A stretch of DNA of 64,000 nt from Leptolyngbya sp. PCC 6406. GTDB taxonomy: Bacteria; Cyanobacteriota; Cyanobacteriia; Phormidesmidales; Phormidesmidaceae. How positions within the stretch are numbered: the first letter of the stretch is position 1; each line of letters opens with the position of its first letter. The notes beneath the pieces were generated by a model. That model was not told the origin of the DNA and did not search any database. It saw only the letters and a program-made list of their open reading frames with translations. Shown piece after piece: positions 41,801 to 49,618 of this stretch. The translations under genes and the position numbers were made by a program. The DNA is taken from positions 3,938,869 through 4,002,868 of the forward strand of contig NZ_KI913949.1 in NCBI RefSeq assembly GCF_000332095.2, read 5' to 3'.

Positions 41801-42551
41801 CGCCCAGGGGGAGAAAATCTCCTTCTTCCAGGCGATCCAGTCCAGCTTGCGGAAACTTGAGCCTAGCGATGGCAACCTCAGCAATACCGAGATCGAAACC
41901 GCCATTCGCCAGGTGGTAGATCAGGCGCTGGTGTCCGATACCGTCGTCAACATCTTCGACGAGGCGGGTATCAAAAACCCCAATGTCTCCGTCATCTCCG
42001 ACGAATTCCTCGAAGAAGTCGAGGGTATGGAGCATAAGAACCTGGCGGTGGAACTGCTCAAAAAACTGCTCCGCGACGAAATCAAGGCCCAACGCCGCAC
42101 CAACATTGTCCAGAGCCGCAAATTGGCGGAGATGCTGGAAAATGTCCTCAATCGCTACAAAAACCAGGTCATCAGCGTCACCGACATTCTGCAAGAGCTG
42201 ATCGAGCTGGGTAAGGATGTCCAGGCGGCGAAACAGCGCGGCGAAGAACTGGGCCTTGAACCCTACGAACTCGCTTTCTATGATGCCCTGGCCCAGAATG
42301 AGAGTGCCCGCGATGTGATGGGCCAAGACCAACTGCGGGAACTCGCGATCGCGCTGGTTGTCCGCATTCGCAAAAACGCCACCATCGACTGGAACCTGAA
42401 GGAAAGTGTTCGGGCTCGAATGAAGGTGATGGTGAAGCGTCTATTGCGGCAGTACGGCTATCCCCCAGATATGCAGGCTCTAGCGGTTGATCTGGTACTG
42501 GATCAGGCGAAGGTGTTTACCGAGTTTGAGGTGGAGCAAGCTGGGGGGTGA
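38889..42551 (+). CDS. hsdR: type I restriction endonuclease subunit R
   Basis: 1220 residues. The nuclease domain has RRPDVILFINGLPLVVIELKN (PD-ExK type, about 165-185). The SF2 motor has WHTQGSGKS (about 476), LADEAHRSQYG (about 581), GFTGTP and MQAIARINRV. The C-terminal helical domain contacts the methyltransferase. Three regions (about 35-50, 246-312, 377-468) are repeat-derived insertions rich in PNPSQGEGD and [11 protein letters not shown], which explains the excess length. The insertion at 377-468 ends directly before the P-loop. The frame is open throughout. Activity cannot be judged from sequence. Confidence 0.93.
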   Translation: MKFITEDQIETYNLELLDALGYGYTHGAALAPADALTPNPSPSGRGAGEDFRASDRGGTYLSLEKRQNFSEVLLKDRLTAAISCINPHIPATVRAQAQRELQNIASPDLISNNETFHRYLTEGITVEYQRDGETKGEQLWLVDWDNPDNNEFLAVNQFTIIEDNHRRRPDVILFINGLPLVVIELKNAADAKADLHAAYNQLQTYKREIPSLFTYNALLVISDGLSARAGSLSADYTRFSQWKFPAQSPAPNPSQGEGDRNPAPNPSQGEGDRSPEVPRPLGEGFRERAQVASWSSEASLPVGERFGERAELEILVQGMLNKATLLDLIRHFTVFEQVKTVDPATEIVTLKTTKKLAAYHQYYAVNKAVESVLRACGMPSPNPSQGAAVYTHLSEQSHSGESPAIAAPFSRGATPILDGTAPLEKGGWGDQTLNKTQPKTYVYTVAQGEGDRNPEASLPVGERFGERANHRGGVVWHTQGSGKSLSMVFLSGKLVLALNNPTLIVLTDRNDLDDQLFDTFAGCRQLLRQEPQQANDRAAVRSLLNVASGGIVFTTVQKFAPADGETLYPQISDRTNIVVLADEAHRSQYGFKAKQVILKDKDGNEIGIETRYGFAKYIRDAIPNATFVGFTGTPVEQTDKNTPDIFGDYIDIYDIAQAVKDGATVPIYYESRLVQVDLDEQGRQLLNELDDDLSFEDLSTTQQAKAKQTKIEAIVGSTQRLQTIASDIVTHFEQRQTVNRGKGMIVTLSRRVAANLYAEIIQRRPHWHSDDLNTGKIKVVMTASAADEGNLVRHHTTKKQRQILAQRLKDPDNELELVIVCDMWLTGFDAPCLHTMYIDKPMKGHNLMQAIARINRVYFEKMGGLIVDYLGVAQELKEALNFYSNSGGKGDLTLDQDVALGLLATKLEVVEGIMAGFDYTPYFTASTGEKLNLLKAATNHIADPQRKDRFLDAVAALAKIYALTAHHPDAIAQGEKISFFQAIQSSLRKLEPSDGNLSNTEIETAIRQVVDQALVSDTVVNIFDEAGIKNPNVSVISDEFLEEVEGMEHKNLAVELLKKLLRDEIKAQRRTNIVQSRKLAEMLENVLNRYKNQVISVTDILQELIELGKDVQAAKQRGEELGLEPYELAFYDALAQNESARDVMGQDQLRELAIALVVRIRKNATIDWNLKESVRARMKVMVKRLLRQYGYPPDMQALAVDLVLDQAKVFTEFEVEQAGG
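38992..39039. repeat. palindromic repeat in frame in hsdR, site 1
   Basis: CCCTCACCCCAAACCCCTCTCCCAGCGGGCGAGGAGCTGGGGAGG; encodes LTPNPSPSGRGAGE near residue 40. Confidence 0.75.
39628..39823. repeat. palindromic repeats in frame in hsdR, site 2 (multiple units)
   Basis: Two tandem units of CCTCCCAGGGGGAGGGGGATCGGA are followed by two units of a GGGAGAGGGATTT / GGGAGAGAGGTTTGG type. They encode [19 protein letters not shown]... and [12 protein letters not shown]. About 65 residues are added without breaking the frame. Confidence 0.8.
40020..40293. repeat. palindromic repeat in frame in hsdR, site 3, split by a nested element
   Basis: The repeat CCTCCCAGGGGG...GAGGGGGATCGG followed by CCCCGTGGGAGAGAGG. 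It is interrupted at its CCCAGGGGG segment by the 177-base element at 40048-40224. It encodes residues about 377-468, just before the P-loop. Confidence 0.82.
40048..40224. mobile_element. 177-bp MITE-like element nested in hsdR
   Basis: Ends CTGCCGTGTATACACA and (inverted) CTACTGTGTATACATA match at 13 of 16 positions. It is flanked by a perfect 9-base duplication CCCAGGGGG (40039-40047 and 40225-40233). Inside is an inverted repeat CCCCCTTTTCAAGGGGGG-type core. 177 + 9 is a multiple of 3 and no stop occurs, so hsdR stays open. Confidence 0.85.
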
Positions 42552-42733
42552 TCGGGGATGCGATTCACCTCTGAGCAAGACTACATTTTGATTTTGGCGG
42601 TCATGCATTGCAGTCGTGAGCCTGGTTACTGGAAAAGCCGTAAGTAACAAGAGATGTGTATGAGCGGTAGCCTCAATGGGGGAGGTAAAATCCCCTCTAT
42701 CAAAACGATGCTGTGTATATCTGGGGGGACAGG

Positions 42734-43060
42734 ATGAACTTCAAACTTGTGGAATCCCTTGTTCAAGCCATTGAGTCCTTACCTCCAGAGGACTACGCCC
42801 TGTTTCAAGAACAGCTCACCACTCGTAGCATTCCGAAAACCAAGGGAGTCTGTGGTGGACATGCCCGCATCCGCAATACCCGTATTCCGGTTTGGACCCT
42901 TATTTCTCTACAAAATCAGGGTGCTGATGATGCCGAACTTCTCCACAATTTCCCCGGCTTGACGCCCTTCGATTTGACTATGGCACGGGCCTACTATGCC
43001 CGCCATGGCGACGAGATCAACCGTGAAATCAATGCCGACAAGGATATGGCGCATGGGTAG
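42734..43060 (+). CDS. DUF433 antitoxin-like protein
   Basis: 108 residues. KGVCGGHARIRNTRIPVWTLISLQNQGADDAELLHNFPGLTPFDLTMARAYYARHGDEI matches DUF433, a helix-turn-helix antitoxin usually followed by a DUF5615 PIN-like toxin. No such toxin follows, so it is an orphan. The start at 42734 has GGACAGG just upstream; the in-frame ATG at 42713 is less likely. It is the last gene before the right direct repeat. Confidence 0.8.
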   Translation: MNFKLVESLVQAIESLPPEDYALFQEQLTTRSIPKTKGVCGGHARIRNTRIPVWTLISLQNQGADDAELLHNFPGLTPFDLTMARAYYARHGDEINREINADKDMAHG

Positions 43061-43088
43061 GTTTTATGCCGCCGATTGCCCCTTCATG

Positions 43089-43129
43089 AAGGAATTATCG
43101 AGAATTGGGGGATCTTAGGCGCGATCGCA
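43089..43129. repeat. right 41-bp direct repeat flanking the RM island
   Basis: AAGGAATTATCGAGAATTG... ending GGCGCGATCGCA, 39 of 41 bases identical to 28560-28600. Together they bracket 14.5 kb holding every hsd and toxin gene of the locus. Confidence 0.85.
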
Positions 43130-43172
43130 TATTGTTTTGGGAAATTGGTTCGCTATCAGGACGTGCCTCCCC

Positions 43173-45233
43173 ATGGTCCCCCAAACTGCTTCTCCCCAAA
43201 CTGCTTCTCCCCAAACTGGTTCCCGCTTCCCCGAAGCGGCGATGGTGTCTACGCGACAGGAATTCGACGAGGTGGTCCTCACGGTCTTGGAGGGCACCCT
43301 GCCGCCAGACCTGAAGGGTCACTGGATTGCCATGGGACCCGTGGGCAGTGTGGCCATGACGCCACTCCCCGGTGAACCCAACTATCCCGGCAGTGATGGG
43401 ACTTCGCTGTTCAATGGCGACGCGATGCTGCATCGGTTCGACTGCGATCGCGCTGGGGAGATGCGCCTCACCAGCCGTTTGATCAAGACCCCCTGCTTCT
43501 ACGCCGATCGCGCCAGCACCCTGGGAACCCGCTTCAGCGACTTCAAATTCTTCAGCAGTGGCCTGGGGCGCTTTTCCTTCATTTTGGGGTTTCGCAACGA
43601 GGTCAACACCGCCTGCATTCCCGTCAAATTTGCTGGAGACGATCACTGGCGACTGCTGGTGACCTGGGATGCCGGACGCCCCTACGAAATTGACCCCGTC
43701 AGCCTCAAGGTGATTACCCCCGTAGGCCGCAATGACGAATGGCGGGAGCAGTTTTTGCCCTTGAAGGTGGGGCCGTTCAAACTGGTCACCACCGCCACCC
43801 ACCACGCCTACGACGACCACACCCAGGAACTGTTTACCATCAACTTTGGCAAGTCGCTGCTGACCATGATTGCGCCCGTGCTGGTGAGCGGCGCGGGATT
43901 TCTGACTCGTCTAGGCCCCATATCCCGCTTGATCCGGTGGCTGTTTCGGTGGGTGGTGATGAAGGTGCTGCAATTTCTGAACTTGCTGCTGCATATTGTG
44001 GGGCGCAGTTCTGACTTTGTGTATCTCATCCAATGGGATGGCCAGGGCGATCTCAACCGCTGGCAGGTGATGCTGCCCCGCACCTGGGGACTGCCCATCC
44101 AACGTCCGGTGCAAATCGAGCAGAGTATGCACCAGGTCGGCATCACGCGCAATTACGTGGTGTTGATGGACACCAGCTTCAAACTCGGGCCAGAGCAGTT
44201 GATCCCCAATCCCCTACCGGGCAATACCGACACCGAGCGGGTGCTGCGGGAGTTGCTGAACTTTCCCCAGTCTCCAAATACCAGGGTCTACATCGTGCGG
44301 CGAGCGGACTTGACCCCTAAGCGCACCACCGTCTTTGCCCGTCAGATCACCATTCCCCGCGAGATGGCCCACTTTCGGGTGGACTATGACGACACCCAGG
44401 GGGTGGTGCTCCATGCCGCCCACAATAATGCCTGGGATCCCGCCGAGTGGCCCCAAGCCTACGATTTCTTTGTCCAGAGCCCCCCGCTCCCCCGCCCCGT
44501 GGAGGATAGCATCGAACGCCTGGTGGGGATGACCGTGTCCACCACGGATTTGAACTATCTGGCCCGTTACGTCATCGATGGCGAAGCAGGGAAGGTCAAG
44601 GATGCCCAGTTAGTTAGCGATCGCACTTGCACCTGGGCACCCTCCATCTACGCCGACGTGGGCAACCTGGGGGTACCCGAGCGCTACGACCATATTTACT
44701 GGATTGCCTGGGGCTGCTGGGATGAACTCTTGACCCAGTTCATCCTCAATCTCTACAAGCGCTACAAGTACCGTCAGATGCCCATTGCCGAGGTGCTAAA
44801 AGCCGCCAGCGACGGGGCTCCCCCCGCCCTGTGCCACCTCGACACCACCACCATGAAAATTGTGGATAAGTACCTGTTTCCCCCTGACCATTTCGGCAAC
44901 TCGCCCCAGTTCATTCCCCGAGGTGACGGTAGCGATCAAACCGACGGCTACCTCACTTGCCTCGTGCTCACGGATCAAGAGGATGGCCAACCCACCAGCC
45001 AGATTTGGATCTTCGATGCCCAAAACCTGTCCCAGGGGCCGATCTGCAAACTGGGGGATCCCACCGGCACGATTCAGTTTGGGCTCACCATCCACACCAC
45101 CTGGATTCCAGAAATCGCCCCCCGCACCGCCAAGTACCATGTCTCGGTGCAATCCGACTTCGATGACTTGATTCAGGATCAGCCGGAACTGGTCCAGCGG
45201 TTATTCAGGGATTACGTCTATCCCCATTTTTAG
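43173..45233 (+). CDS. carotenoid oxygenase family protein
   Basis: 686 residues; usual members are about 480-500. SLFNGDAMLHRF near the N-terminus matches the family (D-G-D-x-x-x-H). Candidate iron-binding His residues occur at ATHHAYDDH, SMHQVGITRNYVVL, VLHAAHNN and GLTIHTTW. An unusual hydrophobic stretch (about 230-290, LLTMIAPVLVSGAGFLTRL...VVMKVLQFLNLLLHIV) may give membrane association. The N-terminal PQTASPQTASPQTG comes from a tandem 15-base repeat. ATG at 43173 was chosen; ATG at 43242 and TTG at 43137 are alternatives. The substrate is probably a carotenoid or related polyene, but is not determined. Confidence 0.82.
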   Translation: MVPQTASPQTASPQTGSRFPEAAMVSTRQEFDEVVLTVLEGTLPPDLKGHWIAMGPVGSVAMTPLPGEPNYPGSDGTSLFNGDAMLHRFDCDRAGEMRLTSRLIKTPCFYADRASTLGTRFSDFKFFSSGLGRFSFILGFRNEVNTACIPVKFAGDDHWRLLVTWDAGRPYEIDPVSLKVITPVGRNDEWREQFLPLKVGPFKLVTTATHHAYDDHTQELFTINFGKSLLTMIAPVLVSGAGFLTRLGPISRLIRWLFRWVVMKVLQFLNLLLHIVGRSSDFVYLIQWDGQGDLNRWQVMLPRTWGLPIQRPVQIEQSMHQVGITRNYVVLMDTSFKLGPEQLIPNPLPGNTDTERVLRELLNFPQSPNTRVYIVRRADLTPKRTTVFARQITIPREMAHFRVDYDDTQGVVLHAAHNNAWDPAEWPQAYDFFVQSPPLPRPVEDSIERLVGMTVSTTDLNYLARYVIDGEAGKVKDAQLVSDRTCTWAPSIYADVGNLGVPERYDHIYWIAWGCWDELLTQFILNLYKRYKYRQMPIAEVLKAASDGAPPALCHLDTTTMKIVDKYLFPPDHFGNSPQFIPRGDGSDQTDGYLTCLVLTDQEDGQPTSQIWIFDAQNLSQGPICKLGDPTGTIQFGLTIHTTWIPEIAPRTAKYHVSVQSDFDDLIQDQPELVQRLFRDYVYPHF

Positions 45234-45234
45234 A

Positions 45235-45333
45235 AGGGTGGAGGGTGAAGGTGGAGGGTGGAGGTTAGAGGGTGAAGGGTGGAGGGTGAAGGGTGGAGGG
45301 TGAAGGTGGAGGGTGAAGGGTGAAGGGTGAAGT
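45235..45333. repeat. G-rich minisatellite
   Basis: Imperfect tandem units of GGGTGGAGGGTGAA / GGGTGAAGGTGGA, about 8-10 units, directly after the carotenoid oxygenase stop. Confidence 0.8.
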
Positions 45334-45345
45334 TGGGCGATCGTC

Positions 45346-45444
45346 GTCGCGAAAGCCTCTGGCTTTCGCGACAGTAGTCGGAAGTTTTCCTGAATTTCCT
45401 GGTTCCCAGGCTCTGCCTGGGAATCCTCACCGAGGCTCTGCCTC
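45346..45444. repeat. three successive hairpins with GGC-TCT-GCC tips
   Basis: GTCGCGAAAGCC-tct-GGCTTTCGCGAC (45346-45372), TTCCCAGGC-tct-GCCTGGGAA (45403-45423) and GAGGC-tct-GCCTC (45432-45444). They lie between two convergent genes, so they may also stop transcription. Confidence 0.75.
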
Positions 45445-45488
45445 GTCGTTAGAAAATGGCAAGGATATTGACGCCGCCCAGTACTAGA

Positions 45489-48400
45489 CTATGGGGTTAT
45501 CTTCGGCGATCGCGCCTCCCCGCGCCGAAAGATCAGGATATGGGCGGCGGGGATGTAATAGAGGGCGAGGATCGTTGCGCCCCCCAATCCCCCCGCGATC
45601 GCAATTGCCAGGGGCGGCCAAAAGCCGGTTTGGTCCAAAATCAACGGCGTGAAACCAATGATGGTGGTGAAGGTGGTGGCCAGGACGTGGCGGGTCGCCT
45701 TCATCACCACCTGCTCTGTAGCGACGGGGTCACCCTGCTGGGCGGTGGGATGTTCCCGCAGCGCCGCCAGCACCACAATGGAGTCGTTGATGGCGAGGCC
45801 AATCAGCCCCAGCGTCCCCAGAATGGCGGTGAAGCCAAAGAGGGAGCCGAACACCTTCAACGCTAGGGCGGCGAGGCCGACGGAGAGGAGGGCAACGGAG
45901 CCGATCAGCGCCGCTAAGCCAAAGGAATTGAAGGACAGCACCAGGGTTGCTGTCATCAAAATGGTGAGGATGCCCACAGTGGAGAGGAGATTTGCGATCG
46001 CATTCCCCCGCGCATCGGCCTCTCCGCCATATTCAATTCGGTAGCCCGCCGGGAGTTGAAAATTCACCGCCGCCAGCCGCCGTTCAAACCCCTGGAGCAC
46101 CGTTGCAGGCAGCTCCCCCGCCGTAACAAAGCCCATGATGGTGTTGATACGCTGACCGTTGTAGCGGGCAATGCTGGCAAAGTCTGGCTTCAGGGACGCC
46201 GTAGCCACCGCCGACAGGGGTACCGTGTCTCCCCTGGGAGTTACCAAATCCAAGGAAGCCACCTGGGCCAGATCCCCCCGCTGGGCGGCGGGCACCCGCA
46301 CCCGCACGGGAATCGTCTCCGTGCCCTCCAGGATGGAACCGCCCACGCTGCCGTCTAGGGTGGCATCAAGCTGCTGGGCAATGGCGCGATTATCCAACCC
46401 CGCCCGCCGTGCCTGCACCTCATCCACCTGCAAGGCCAGCTTGGGCAGGGCCTCCGTCAGCGTGGCACGGGTGTGGGTCACGTCCTTCACTTGAGCCAGT
46501 TCATACCGCAGGCGATCGCCGATCTCCCGCAGTTGGGTCATGTCCGAGCCATAGAGCCGTAGCTCAATGGGCGCATCAAAGGGGGGACCTTGTTCCAGTT
46601 GTTTCACCAAAATCTGAGCCCCCGGAAACGCCTGATCCAGTTCTTGCTGGAGGGTTTGAATCGTACCCCGGAGGTCGGTGGTATCGCGAAGCTGGACAAT
46701 GCCCTGGGCATAGTTAGGCGCATTTTCCCGTCCGCCCACCAAGTTATAGAAAAAGCTGGGGGCGCTTTTACCGATAAACCAGTGGACATCTGCCACTTGG
46801 GGATGTTGCCGCATCAGATCCCGCGCCGCCAGTGCCCCGGTCTGGGTTTGGGCGATCGCCCCCTGGGTTTGGAACTGGAGTTCTACCTGAAACTGATCCC
46901 GATTCGTCGGGGGAAAGAACTGCTGCTCTAGGCTGCCAAACACCGCGAAGCCCATCACCGGCAGCACCAGCGCCAGCCCAATACCCCGCCAGGGATGGTG
47001 AAACACTCCCCGCAGCGATCGCTGATACAGCCCTGCCAAAACCTGACTCGCGACCCCCTGCCGCCACCAAGTCCCTTGAATTCCCCAGGGTTCCCAGCGG
47101 TGGGTCAGTCCCGCCAGCGCCGTAATCACCGTCAGGGAGAGGCATAGGGAACTCACCAGCGCCAAAATCACCGTTAGGCCAATGGTGCCAATGAATTCCC
47201 CCACGCTGCCGGGGGAAAAGGCGATGGGTACAAAGGCCAGCACCGTCGTCAGGGTGCTGGCCAGCAGGGGAACGAACAAATGACGCACGGTTTCCCCCAC
47301 CGCTGCCGCCGGAGCCATACCCGATCGCAGCCGCCCCTGCACCTCATCCACCGCCACGATGGCATTGTCAATCAGCAGCCCCAGGGCAATGATGATTCCC
47401 GTGACGGACATCTGGTGCAGGGGAATGCCCAGCACCGCCATGGAGCCAAACACCGACAGGGTGGTCAGGGGCAGCGCCGTCCCCACCAACAGCGCCGCCT
47501 TACCCCCCAGCATCACTAGGGAAACCCCAATCACCAGAAGTGAACTGGTGATCAGGTTGCCAATCACCCCATTCAGCCGCTGCTGCACGTACAGGCTCTG
47601 ATCCAGCACGGTATGCACCCCCAACCCGTCCGACAGGTGCGCCCCAAATTCCTCCAGAACCCGGTGGGCTTGATCCGCCCATAGATCCACCCGATAGTCT
47701 GACTCCACCGTGGCGGACACCACCACGGCGGGGAAGCCATTGATATAGGCCAAGCTGCTGGCGGGCGCTTTAATCCCTTTGCTGACCTGGGCGACATCCC
47801 CCAGGCGGGCGGTGGTGCCCGCTTCCCCGACTTGGATGGGGATGGCGCGAATCCGCTCCAGGGAATCCAACGCACTGTTCACCTCTAGGAGAAATTCGGT
47901 GCCATCGCCCCGCACCTGCCCCGCCGAGACCTTGGCATCGCTGGCAGCAATCTGCTGGGAAAGGGATTGCGCCGTCAGCCCCAGCCGCGCTAACTCGCTG
48001 GCACTGATTTCTACCTGAATTTCTTCCTCGGGGTTGCCGAATAGCTCCACCTTGTCTGTACCGGGGCGCGATCGCAACTGCTCCTCCAACCCCTGAGCCA
48101 ATCGTCCAAGGATGACGTAATTCGGGGGCTCCGGCAGTTCCCAAGTCAGCCCCACAATCAGAGCGCTGGCGCTGGCAGCCTCGTCCTGGTATTGGGGATC
48201 CGTCGCCTCCAGGGGCAAATCGGGCCTTGCATCAGCGATCTTGCCCCGCACCTTAGACCACACCGAATCCACATCCCGGATGCCTTCCTTCAGCTCCATG
48301 GAGATCACCGACACCCCATTCCCCGAGGTGGATCGTAAGAAGTCCACCTCCTCCAGCTCAAACAGCCGCCGCTCTAGGGGATCCGTCACCAGAGACTCCA

Positions 48401-48569
48401 CCCGCTCCGGGGTCGCCCCTGGCAGGAATGTGACCACCCGACCAAAGCGCTGGGTAATCTCTGGATCCTCCATCCGGGGCAGGGTGAACAGCGCCGACAG
48501 CCCCCACACCACCACCAGCGTCAGGGTGAGGATGAGGAGTTGTCGATTGCGGTAGAAGAGGTTGGGCAT
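45489..48569 (-). CDS. RND family efflux transporter permease (AcrB/MexB-like)
   Basis: 1026 residues with the RND pattern: one N-terminal membrane helix (LLILTLTLVVVWGLSALFTLP), a large periplasmic domain, helices 2-6 with the motif GIIIALGLLIDNAIVAVDEVQ containing the charged proton-relay Asp, then the second half repeating this plan (GLIGLAINDSIVVLAALREH). The start MEDPEITQRFGRVVTFLPGATPERVE is like multidrug/heavy-metal RND pumps. It should form a tripartite pump with the adaptor at 49619. An unrelated gene lies between the two. Confidence 0.92.
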   Translation of the reverse strand: MPNLFYRNRQLLILTLTLVVVWGLSALFTLPRMEDPEITQRFGRVVTFLPGATPERVESLVTDPLERRLFELEEVDFLRSTSGNGVSVISMELKEGIRDVDSVWSKVRGKIADARPDLPLEATDPQYQDEAASASALIVGLTWELPEPPNYVILGRLAQGLEEQLRSRPGTDKVELFGNPEEEIQVEISASELARLGLTAQSLSQQIAASDAKVSAGQVRGDGTEFLLEVNSALDSLERIRAIPIQVGEAGTTARLGDVAQVSKGIKAPASSLAYINGFPAVVVSATVESDYRVDLWADQAHRVLEEFGAHLSDGLGVHTVLDQSLYVQQRLNGVIGNLITSSLLVIGVSLVMLGGKAALLVGTALPLTTLSVFGSMAVLGIPLHQMSVTGIIIALGLLIDNAIVAVDEVQGRLRSGMAPAAAVGETVRHLFVPLLASTLTTVLAFVPIAFSPGSVGEFIGTIGLTVILALVSSLCLSLTVITALAGLTHRWEPWGIQGTWWRQGVASQVLAGLYQRSLRGVFHHPWRGIGLALVLPVMGFAVFGSLEQQFFPPTNRDQFQVELQFQTQGAIAQTQTGALAARDLMRQHPQVADVHWFIGKSAPSFFYNLVGGRENAPNYAQGIVQLRDTTDLRGTIQTLQQELDQAFPGAQILVKQLEQGPPFDAPIELRLYGSDMTQLREIGDRLRYELAQVKDVTHTRATLTEALPKLALQVDEVQARRAGLDNRAIAQQLDATLDGSVGGSILEGTETIPVRVRVPAAQRGDLAQVASLDLVTPRGDTVPLSAVATASLKPDFASIARYNGQRINTIMGFVTAGELPATVLQGFERRLAAVNFQLPAGYRIEYGGEADARGNAIANLLSTVGILTILMTATLVLSFNSFGLAALIGSVALLSVGLAALALKVFGSLFGFTAILGTLGLIGLAINDSIVVLAALREHPTAQQGDPVATEQVVMKATRHVLATTFTTIIGFTPLILDQTGFWPPLAIAIAGGLGGATILALYYIPAAHILIFRRGEARSPKITP

Positions 48570-48909
48570 GGGAGGGGAGTGTGAGGGTGGAGGGGTGTTG
48601 GCGTTGGCGAAGCCACTCCCTGGGAGTTAGCCTGCCCGAAGGGCTTTGGGGTGATGGGGTGATGGGGTGAGGGGGTATTGGGGTGACAGGAATTTTGAGT
48701 TTTGAATTTTGAGTTTTGAATTTCCCGTAGGGGCAATCCCTTGTGGTTGCCCTTGTTGCCGGGTGACCCGTGTTGGGGTATTGGGGGGTAGGGTGCATAA
48801 CGCTAAAGCGAGGCTCCGCCCACGCGAAGCAATGCACCGTCCCGTCATCCAGCTTTAGGGGGTAGGGTGCATTCGCTTTAGCAATGCACCGTCTTGTTGT
48901 ACCGTCCCG
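48570..48909. other. repeat-rich spacer between the pump genes
   Basis: No gene. Contains GGTGATGGGGTGATGGGGTGA tandem units, AATTTTGAGTTTTGAATTTTGAGTTTTGAA direct repeats, and two forms of the GGTGCATT...AATGCACC hairpin (about 48789-48830 and 48866-48890). Confidence 0.7.
48858..48899. repeat. 42-bp direct repeat, left copy
   Basis: GGGGGTAGGGTGCATTCGCTTTAGCAATGCACC... to TTGTTG, identical to 49577-49618. Contains the hairpin GGTGCATT/AATGCACC. Confidence 0.9.
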
Positions 48910-49518
48910 TCATCCAGCAAGTTGCGCCTTGCAATGGAAGAACACATCATTAACCGCCGCCAAAAGACCCTCTAAATCCTGTAGCAAATAAACCCTTCTG
49001 TTTTTCGTAAAACCATTTGAAGTCAGCTTGCCAAATTCCCAGATCTCCCCATTGGTGACAACACCAAAAACTGTTTTTATATCATCTTGATTCAGCTTTT
49101 GAGCCGCAATCATCGCCGCCAAGCACTGACTCCAGCCTTCATCAAACTTGTCCTGCTTCGCCTCTACCACCAGCAAATAGGGCAGACCCATGACGATTTT
49201 CCCTAAGGGCGATCGCGTTGCCAAAATATAGTCAGGCACTCCATTGAGGACATTGTCATACCGTAGGGTTTCATGACTCCACAGCAGAAAATAGTCGCGA
49301 TAGCTTTTCCAGACTTCCTTCAAAATCGGCGCGATCAAATTCTCGCAAATGGCGTATTCAGAATTGTCCACAACGCCATCTCGAATCAATCCCAGTAGAT
49401 CCTCTCGAAAATAGTCACTTACCAGGAGGGTGCGTTCATAAATAAAATCCGTTTCCTGGTAGACAATTTCATAGTCTTGAACGACAGATCGCATGGTTTT
49501 GTAAGTGCTGAAAGCCAT
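48910..49518 (-). CDS. conserved cyanobacterial protein, possible PD-(D/E)xK nuclease fold
   Basis: 202 residues from MAFSTYKTMRSVVQDYEIVYQE, which resembles the N-terminus of a conserved cyanobacterial family; a start at 49566 adds 16 residues. GVPDYILATRS...LPYLLVVEAKQDKFDEGWSQCLAAM has the spacing D-x(n)-E-x-K of a PD-(D/E)xK nuclease core. Neighbouring FGVVTNGEIWEFGKL fits type I R-like N-terminal domains. The role is unknown. It sits between pump permease and adaptor, flanked by perfect 42-bp direct repeats. Confidence 0.75.
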   Translation of the reverse strand: MAFSTYKTMRSVVQDYEIVYQETDFIYERTLLVSDYFREDLLGLIRDGVVDNSEYAICENLIAPILKEVWKSYRDYFLLWSHETLRYDNVLNGVPDYILATRSPLGKIVMGLPYLLVVEAKQDKFDEGWSQCLAAMIAAQKLNQDDIKTVFGVVTNGEIWEFGKLTSNGFTKNRRVYLLQDLEGLLAAVNDVFFHCKAQLAG

Positions 49519-49576
49519 CCTGAATTCCCCATGGCGCTTTTTTACGACTGTATCGAACATCTGCATGGCCTGCGGA

Positions 49577-49618
49577 GGGGGTAGGGTGCATTCGCTTTAG
49601 CAATGCACCGTCTTGTTG
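49577..49618. repeat. 42-bp direct repeat, right copy
   Basis: Identical to 48858-48899. Ends at the stop of the adaptor gene (49619). Confidence 0.9.

Noticed and set aside
45235..45333. CRISPR-like array
   Set aside because: The units are short, contiguous and G-rich without spacers; a minisatellite. No CRISPR array or cas gene was found in the window.
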